64,000 bases of DNA from Vespa crabro (lineage: Eukaryota; Arthropoda; Insecta; Hymenoptera; Vespidae): positions 5,047,001 to 5,111,000 of the forward strand of contig NC_060961.1 in the NCBI RefSeq assembly GCF_910589235.1, given 5' to 3'. A model generated the notes under the pieces. That model was not told where the DNA came from. It saw only the letters and a list, made by a program, of their open reading frames with translations, and ran no database searches. Numbering within the stretch: the first letter of the stretch is position 1; every line of letters begins with the position of its first letter. The position numbers and the translations under genes are program-made. This document shows positions 42,701 to 53,000 of this stretch, piece after piece.

Positions 42701-45700
42701 TTTATACAATTGAAAGTATCGTAAAACACTCGTAAATCCTTTCGAATTGTTAATCAAATAATTTCTATATAAATAACTTGAAAGTTACATTTGCGTAACT
42801 TTCCATTGAAATTGCATTGATTAATTATTATTAACTATTATAACGTAAAATATAATCGCGTGTACTAGGGCGATTATAATATAGGAGAGAAAGAGAGAGA
42901 GAGAGAGAAGGATCTTTAATAAATACGTCGTAAGACATTATTTCCTTTCAACGATGATCGATGAATAGGAAACTAAATGGAAATTCCGAGGAAGACTGTC
43001 TGCTTTCTACACTAATCTCCATGTCAGAAGTTTGTAATGGCTCAAAGACTACAAAGTAAATGTTTCATCCTCCAAATGTTTACTTTACTATAAACTATCT
43101 TAAACGAATGTAAAATGTAAAAATCCGTCTTCGAGGTGTTAACATTCAAATTCATTCTATCGTCTAATCGATTTCTGAAATTCAAGACAATCGTTATCCC
43201 ACAATTGTATAGCCCCGAGGCAACATGTTACTAGTTGGTATAGGAGGTAGTGGCAGACAATCAGTATCCCGTATCGCAGCTTACATGTGCGAGTTGACCA
43301 CCTTTCAAATCGCCGTTACGAAGCAATACAGAGTGATGGAATTCCGCGAGGACCTGAAAAAGCTTTACTCGACGGCAGGAGTTGAGAATAAGCCGACTAG
43401 TTTTCTCTTCAATGATACCCAAGTGGCGGAGGAACAGTTTCTCGAGATAGTTAACAATATGCTGAGCACCGGTGAAGTAGCCAATCTCTACAAAACCGAT
43501 GAAATGGAAGACGTAAGTATCCATATGATCAATGTAAACACTATAAAACTACCTTTACCTTTACGTAATCATGATCGTTAAAAAGGAATATCTTTTCTAT
43601 TGGGAAAAAAAGAAAAGAAAATCACGAGATAGCAAAAAATGAGCTAGTATTCTCAGCTATTACTCGTTCGCTCAAATTTGCATAAAATGAAATCATCGAG
43701 GATTATCTTTCGTTTCTTCAATAAGAGCATTTTCGAAACAATAAACTCATATAAATCCTCTTCCTTATTGTTAGATTAAAAATCGTTTAATGAAAGAAGC
43801 TACGAAGATCGGCATAATACCAACGGTAGAATCGATCTATTCCTTCCTGATCGAAAGGGTTCGCGCCAATATGCACGTGATATTGTGCATGAGTCCGATC
43901 GGGGACGCCTTCAGGAACAGATTACGGCAATACCCATCCCTGATCAATTGCACGACCATCGATTGGTTTCTGGAATGGCCGAAGGAAGCTCTTCTCGAAG
44001 TTGGCAACAAGTTCCTCATGAATCTCAATCTGACGCTCACTATCACCGGCGAAAATAAAGTGGTGGGTCTCGCGAGTTCCGCCTGCAGTTCTCTTCCTCC
44101 TCCTTCTCCTCCTCCTCCTTCTTCTCCTCCTCCTCCTTCTCTTCCTCCTTTTCCTTTACCTCTTTCTCCTCATCCCTTTCTTCCTTCTTTCCTCCTTTTC
44201 CAGCCGATCGATTCGACTCGACTAGATTCGATTCTAGAAATCGACGCCCCTCTCTTTCTCCTCCCTTGCCCTCTTCCTTTTCACCCTCCTATCCACTCTA
44301 GCTCGCTTTCTCTTGCTTCTCATCGGCCGTAGCGAGAGTTTCCGCAACCATTTCGTAGAATCCGATTATTTTCCCCTTTATAGTTTCTCTCGTTCGTGAA
44401 CGATACGACGCTTTGGCACGTCGCATCTCCCATCGTCGTTTTCTTATCGGTTGCTTTCGATATCGAGGATCTTCTTTATGACCTTCCTTATTAATAGTCA
44501 CAAACTCTATACTTTCTCTTTATTAATTTTCATTCTTTTTCTTTTCGTTTTCTAGTTACAATATTCGATAAGAAAAAGAAAAATATATATGAAAACATTA
44601 ATAATTTCTATAATATAAATTATATATATAAATTTCTCATTATATTAGGAACCAAGACAATCCGCCACAGCCATTCCGATTTTACCATTACAAGAAAGAA
44701 TGCGGAATGGAATCGCATCAACATTTGCTTCGATACATAGCATGGTCTCGCGATTTTCCGTTCGTATGGCGAACGAAATGAAACGATATAATTACGTCAC
44801 GCCTACGAACTTTCTTGAATTAGTCTTTGGTTACAAAGAGTGAGATAGAATTTAAAATTACAACTAGCTACGATGAATCAAGCATTTCACAGTTTTATTA
44901 TGAGTTTTCTTTTTGTTTTTTTTTTTGTTTTTTTTTTCCTTTTTATCCTACACACATAGTATGATGAATAAAAAGAGACAGAATTTGGCCGATCAGGCGA
45001 ATAAACTTCGCGGTGGGATCTTTAAGATCGACGATACTCAGGCAAAGGTCAATGAAATGGCCGCTGAGTTGGAGATAACGCAAGAACAGGTGCAGACATC
45101 TACTAGAGAATGCGAGGAATTCTTGGTAACGATAGGTAATTCCATCGATGTCTTTGATCATCTTTATTGTAATAAATTTATTTAATCGTATTAATATATG
45201 TGACATAAATTTTGTCATTAAAATGTATTGATCGATTAAAAATGTTAAATGTAATATTTTTTATAATCCATCTATTAAAATCTTTTAAAACATCTTACAA
45301 AATCGTTCGACCATATCTATTCACTTTTTTCGGCATTATTTTTTCATTTCGTTGGATGGTTTATTTCGTAAATTTGTTTAAGAAAAATTTCATTTTGGCA
45401 CCGTAAATATGAAATTAAATCTATAAAATTATTACAAGCATCGAACATTTTTCTTAATATTTATTCAATGACACATTATTTTTCAGTGAATCAACGTCGT
45501 GACGCCGATGATGCTCAAAAAATGGTTACAGCAAAATCACTTCGAATTGCCGAAGAACAGAAAGAATGCAAGAAGCTAGAAGAGATAGCACGTGCCGATT
45601 TGGCTACTGTCGAGCCAGCTTTGAATGAAGCTATGAAAGCAAGTATCCTTTTCTCGTTTAATACCTCGTACAATTTCACGGTACAAGCGATTCGTTAGAC

Positions 45701-48397
45701 ATCATTTGACTGCATAGGCCTGATATATTGCAGTCTAGCGCATATATATATGTGTATGAAAGGGATTAAAATACATAGATGCATGAGAGTACGCTAATCG
45801 AAATGCTATCGTCCGAGATTATGTAAACATATTCTGAAATGCCTTTGAATGGGTTGTCTACGCTCGGTGGAGAAATTGGAATTACAGGAGCTGGTTTTAA
45901 TAACTGGCATGCGTGGAAGATAAAATCACGGGTTTATCTTTTCAGGCGTTGGAAGCGTTGAACAAGAAAGATCTGGCGGAAATAAAGTCCTTCGCTCGAC
46001 CACCACCAAAGGTTGAAATGGTAATGGAGGCAGTTATGATTCTAAAGAACTCAGAACCAACCTGGGCGGAATCCAAACGTCAGCTGGGAGACGTGAACTT
46101 CATTAACACCGTACCGAATCCTTCCTCGAATCTTTTCTTTCTAGCTATATACTTTTTCGAACGACGATCACGATATATTATCTCTTTTAACTTTTAGCTA
46201 CGCGATTTCAACAAGGATCATATATCGGATAGAGTATTGAGAGCTATTGGAAAATATACGACCAATCCGGAATTCGATCCTATAAAAGTAGGCGTTGTCT
46301 CGGTCGCCGCCAAGTCGCTTTGCATGTGGGTCATAGCCATGGAAAAATATGGAAAGCTCTATAGGTATGGCATATATTTATCTAGTTACATTTGTACTTA
46401 CATTAGATTGACTAAAAAGAAGATAAGAGAAAGCACGATCGATGCTTCTCTATAAAAATAATCCTGTAAAATTATTCTCTCTAGGATCGTAGCACCGAAA
46501 AGAGAGAAACTCGAGGCCGCCTTGGAATCTTTGCGGCAAAAGGAAGCTGCTTTGACGGAAGCTACGATGCAACTGCAAAAGATACAGGAGGATCTCGAAA
46601 CGTTGCAGAAAATGTACGACGCGAAGATGAAAGAAAAGCAGGATTTAATCAAAATGGCAAGGGAATACTTTCTCTCTCTCTATCTCTCTGTCTCTCTATC
46701 TTTATCTATCTATCTATCTATCTATCTATCTTACGCATGCTTCATAAAGCAAGAGATGGAAGCGGAAATCTCTTTTCTTTTTTATCTTATTAATTTAATT
46801 TCTTATGAAACGCTTAGATTTCACACAGGATATTCTTCCTATTGACAGGCAGAGTTGTTGAAGGTTAAATTAGATCGCGCGGCTATGCTGGTCGAAGGTC
46901 TGTCAGGAGAAAGGATTCGATGGTTGGAAACGGTAGAATCATTGGGAGAATTCTTCGACTGGTTACCCGGTGACTGTCTAATATCAACGGCCTTCGTGTC
47001 TTACTTGGGACCTTTCGTGTCGAATTACAGGGACGAACTATTCACGATTTGGATGAAAGAGGTGAGGCACGAGTACTAAGATTCTACGTCGGCGACACGT
47101 TGAAGCTCGCTCTCATTAGAAAGTAAATTACACGGAGATTATTCAAATTACAACGGGGCATGATTGAAACGCGCGAAGGTAAACGAGAAGGAAATCCCGA
47201 TGTCGCCTAAACTCGACGTGAAGGAATTTCTAGCTGATCCCACGACGATCAGAGAGTGGAACATTCAGGGATTACCTTCGGATGGATTTAGTACCGAGAA
47301 CGGTATCATCGTGACGAGAGGCACTAGATGGCCACTCGTAATCGATCCGCAATGTCAAGCGGTGAAGTGGATCAAGAACATGGAGGCAAAGAATGTATGT
47401 ACTATTCTCCTTTATTCTTTTCTTTCTATTCCCCGAAAAGTCTGTCTGCCAACAGACAGATAGACAGACATACATACATACATACATACAGACAGATAGA
47501 TAGATTCTTTCTTTTTTTTGCTCCTTTCTCTTCTTAATACTACTTATGAGTTTTTCGAGAAAAGTTTCGCGCTTTACCGCGTTTTCTAAAGACCATGAGG
47601 CAATGTCCATGGAACGTGACTTTTCGCCTTGTCTTTACCTAATGTTATTGCAGGCTCTGCGAGTAATCGATTTTGGCCAAGCGGACTTTATGAGAGTTTT
47701 GGAACAAGCACTGCAGTTTGGCTGGCCGGTTTTGCTCGAGAACGTTGGGGAAACTCTCGATCCAGCCCTGAATCCGATTCTGGAAAGAGCTTTTATCAAA
47801 TCAGGTAAACGTCAAAGCCTCCCTCCCCCCCCCCCCACCCCCACTCCCACTCCCACCCTCATCCGACTACCTCCCACTTCACTCACTATTGTTATCTCTC
47901 TTCTACGAATTCTTTATCGTTTTACCTATCGAACAAATCGCAATTTGATATTTCCTATCGCGTTACGCTCAGTACGCTAGAAATTAATTCGACCCGAACA
48001 ATACTTCACGTCGCTTTGCTCCCATTTCTCTTTGGAACGCACGAGATATAAACGCATTCAGTTGTATCTAAATATCTAATATAAAATATAAATATACATA
48101 CATGTAAATATGTATGTGTTAAAATAATCACGTTTATGTTTATATACGCAACACAGGTGATCAATTGATGATCAAGTTTAACGACAAGATGATCACTTTC
48201 AATGCCAAATTTCGACTGTTCATCACAACGAAACTTTCGAACCCCCATTACGCTCCGGAGATATCCACTAAAACGACGTTATGCAACTTCGCCATTAAGG
48301 AACAAGGTAACTAATTATCTTAGCGTATACCACCGAAATAGAGAGATCGAGAGCCAGGGTATATACTTGTGCACATGTGTGCGTGAAAGCTGTATAT

Positions 48398-48460
<63 letters not shown>

Positions 48461-48801
48461 GAAGGAGAAGGAGAAAGAGACTCGTTGATGCAAGTGAGTG
48501 AGAACAACGACTCGGACATTTCCCTTTACCACACCTTTGCCACACTTGCAGGATTAGAGGCACAACTCTTGGGAATCGTGGTCAGGAAAGAGAAGCCGCA
48601 ACTTGAAGAACAAAAGGACAGTCTCGTCCTCACGATCGCATCCGGCAAGCGGACGTTGAAGGAACTGGAGGATAGAATTCTCTAGTGAGATCTTCCATTC
48701 ACCGAATTGTTTTTCTACACTTTTATCATTTCTTTTGTTTACATTTCTCTTGTCTTTTTATAACCTTCATTTTGTTCTGATTTCTCTCTCTCTCTCTCTC
48801 G

Positions 48802-48855
<54 letters not shown>

Positions 48856-49987
48856 GGTATTTTATACACCACAATTTGTCGCAGAATTTTCTTTTCTACA
48901 AAATTCTTAACAGTCCTTCCTTTTGTTTATATTCTTTTTTTGTCTTCTTCCAAATCTTCATTTTATTCTGATAACTTTTCCTTTTCGCTATTTTATTTTT
49001 GTCAGTTCGTTTGTAAACTTTTCATCTTAGCAAAAACTAGCCGATTGTAAGAAAAGTTAGTAAGAGAATTATTCTGAAGATATTTGGCGTCAAAATCTCG
49101 GGCTATTATCATCGACATAATCGATAAGAGACGACCAAGCTGAATAACAAAACGTTCTAAAGATCTTATCCTAAACGAATTTCCCTCGTAAATGCTCCCA
49201 GAGCGTCGATTAGGCGAATCATGTCTGGAATTCTCGATGACTAGAACATGCGATATCCCTTTTGTAGTCTGCTAAGCGAGGCTGGACCTAACCTTCTCGA
49301 CGATCTGGACCTTCTCAACACTCTACAAACGTCTAAGGCTACATCGATATCCATAGCTGAATCGTTAGTGACGTCAGAAGAAACCGAACGAGAGATAGAC
49401 ATAGCGAGGGAAGATTATCGACCATGTTCTCGACGAGCTTCGATACTTTTCTTCGTTCTCACAGATATGAGTCTGATCGATCCAATGTATCAATTTTCTC
49501 TTGACTCATACATCGCCCTGTTCATGTTGTCCATTGACAAAAGTCCAAAGAGCACAAAACTTGTCGATAGAATTGAGAGACTTAATGATTATCATACTTA
49601 CGCTCTATACAAGTAACTTTATTTGTAATGATGATCGACATAAAAGAAAAAGAAAGATATTTATGTTAATTTCAATGTATATTAACAGAAATACCTGTCG
49701 AGGATTATTCGAAAAACACAAATTATTATTTTCCTTCAATATGTGCGTTAAAATATTAAACGCTGAAGGAAGAATAATCTCTTGGGAATATGCGTTTCTT
49801 CTTAGAGGTGGGATCGTTCTGGATCGAGAGAATCAACCGGACAAGCCTGTACCTTGGTTGCCTCCGGAAACTTGGGACAATATAACGGAACTCGACAAAC
49901 TTCCAGGATTTCACGGTTTGATTTCGTCCTTCGAACAATACTCGCGGGATTGGCACAATTGGTTGGCTCTTTATTAATTTAATAAAA

Positions 49988-50036
<49 letters not shown>

Positions 50037-53000
50037 CCTCTCCCTACTCCCTTTACATCGTTCATTCGATCTTATTTTTCGAATATTCGCAATCAGGTAT
50101 ATTAGTACAGAACCGGAAAATATTTCACTCGTTGGCGAATTGGAAGAGGGCTGTACAGCATTTCAAAGAATGATGATTATACGTAGTTGTCGACCCGACA
50201 GAATGTCTTCCGCAATTGCAAACTTTATCATACGAAACGTGGATCAGAAATTTGTCGAACCACCGGTACTCGACTTAAAAGCAGTCTTGGAAGATTCCAT
50301 TGCTCAGACACCCTTGATTTTTGTCCTTTCACCCGGTGTAGATCCCACGAGCATATTAATGCAACTCGCAGAAAGCCAGCAAATGATGGACAAATTTATG
50401 AGTCTATCCTTGGGTCAAGGACAGGCACCTGTAGCAACTAAGTCTGTTTTTAATATTATTATTATTATTCGTTAATTCTATAATATTAACTTTTATCTTC
50501 AGAATGATACAAATTGGTGCAAAAAAGGGATTATGGGTTTTCCTAGCGAATTGCCACTTATCACTCAGCTGGATGCCGAAATTGGACAAGATCGTCGAGA
50601 CCCTTATCAATAACAAAGCTTTGAATCCGAACTTTAGGTATTTCCTAACGACGATATCAAAGTAAATGGGAGATGGGAGAATCGATAAAGAAGGGTATCG
50701 ATCGTTTCATAGATTATGGCTTAGTTCGAGTCCAACTCCTGAGTTTCCGATATCGATCCTCCAAGCTGGGATAAAAATGACGACGGAACCACCTAAAGGA
50801 TTGAAAGCCAATATGAAGCGACTGTATAGCCTCGTTACAGAGGCCCAATTCGACGTGTGTCAAGCGAAATCCAAGTATAAGAAGCTCCTCTTCGTTCTTG
50901 TCTTCTTTCATTCGATTCTCCTTGAACGAAAGAAGTTCCAGCAGCTTGGTTGGAATGTCATTTACAGCTTCAACGATTCCGACTTCGAGGTTAATTTAAA
51001 AGATATAAGAAAGAGCGATGAAAAATTATATGAAAAAAAAAAAAAGAGTATAATATATTATGCATTCGATCATACAGGTATCGGAGAATCTTCTTCAGGT
51101 GTATTTGGACGAATACCCAGATACACCTTGGGAATCCTTGAAATATCTTATTGCTGGTGTTTGTTACGGCGGTCACGTGACCGATGACTGGGATCGTCGG
51201 TTGTTGATGACATATGTCCAACAATATTTCACTGACGAAGTTCTGACTATCCCTTATTATCGTTTGTCATCACTCTCGACATATTACGTACCACGAGACG
51301 GCTCCTTAGAATTCTATCGTGACATTATCATGACGTTACCGACCGTCGATAGACCAGAAGCATTTGGACAACATCCTAACGCAGATATAACCAGTCTCAT
51401 TATGGAAACGAGAAATATATGCAAAACCTTAATGAGTCTTCAAGTTCAAGCGATTACCAGCGAAGAGGAAACGAACAAGGAGGAGAAGGTTTATCTATTT
51501 AAAAATACGTTTATCTTGCAAATATGAACAAAATAATGTTTATTATTCGTTTTTTTTCTTTTTCTTCTTCTTTTTTCAAGGTGATACAATTAACCATGGA
51601 TGTTATATCAAAAATACCAAAGAACATAGATTATGAAACAATCGATAGATTGATAGGGCCGATCAAGAAACCTCTTGATGTCGTACTTCTTCAAGAAATA
51701 GGTCGCTATAATGTACTCTTAACGAAAACTCGAAACAGTTTGAATGAGTTACAACGTGGTATACGCGGTTTGGTCTTAATGTCGTCCGACTTGGAAGAGA
51801 TTTTTACATGCATATACGAAGGCAGAGTTCCCTCCCTTTGGCTGACCGCTTATCCATCCTTGAAGCTTCTCGGAGCTTGGACCAGAGATTTGATCAGCCG
51901 CATTGAGCATTTCGCTACTTGGGCTGAGACCACACATCCGCCTGTGCTCTTCTGGCTAGCCGCGTTTACGTTTCCAACAGGTTTCCTCACAGCCGTATTG
52001 CAAACTTCGGCAAGAATGTGGAATATATCGATTGATTCGTTAACTTGGGAATTCATAGTTCAGACGATCGATGATTCTGCCATCATCGAATCACCTACGG
52101 TAAATTATGATGACAAGAGATAACAAATAATGATAAATCGAACGTTAATTTATTAATGTTAGAATTCCATTTTATGCATTTCTTTCAATTGCAATCAACG
52201 ATTAGTAAGATCAAAAAAAAACGAACAAACAATAACGAACATTTTTATACATCCATTTATACTTTTATCATTGCCATCATCGAAAGCGCTTAAATTGATT
52301 TTCGTTCACTATAAAACGATGCCTATCGCATAAAATGATTAACGCACGTATACTCAACGACGAGGGAACCGCGGCCCGGGGGTGGGGGGTGGGAGGGGAA
52401 ATCCAAAAAAAAAAGGAAAAAAAAGGAAGAAAGAAAAAAAGGGGAAACAAAACGAAACAATTTATTTTTTTTCAACGTCAGCTTCGTTGTTTCTATTTGA
52501 TTGAACGTTTCCGTATATCAAATCGTACGATTCCGTCATTAATCGATAACTATATCGTATGCTATCGAGGGATCGGTAAATTGATTGCCATTTCTCTTCT
52601 CCGAATATTTGATATATATGCAATTTTTAATATAAAACGATCGCGCGAATGACTGGAAAAGAAAAAAAAGAAAAAGAAAAAAGGAACAGAAAAAAGAAGT
52701 GCCTTTATTATGACAGGATGGAGTGTACGTGCGATCAATGTTCTTGGAGGGAGCAGGATGGGACAAGAAAAATGCGACACTCGTCGAACCAGCACCGATG
52801 CAGCTTGTTTACGACATGCCCGTGATACACTTTAAACCTACCGAACGTTTCAGAAAAACTAAAGGTAAAAAATAATCAACAATCTCTTTTTTAAATCTCT
52901 CTGACGATTTATACTTTAAACCATTATTATCGCTCATACGTCCCTTCTGATAGGATTATACAATTGTCCGACGTATTATTATCCTCAAAGATCTGGCGAT

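Noticed and set aside
43790..44332. 180-codon frame with a Pro-rich C-terminal half
   Set aside because: Only its first part (to 44062) is DNAH2 exon 46. The Pro/Ser-rich remainder is intron polypyrimidine tract read through the donor.
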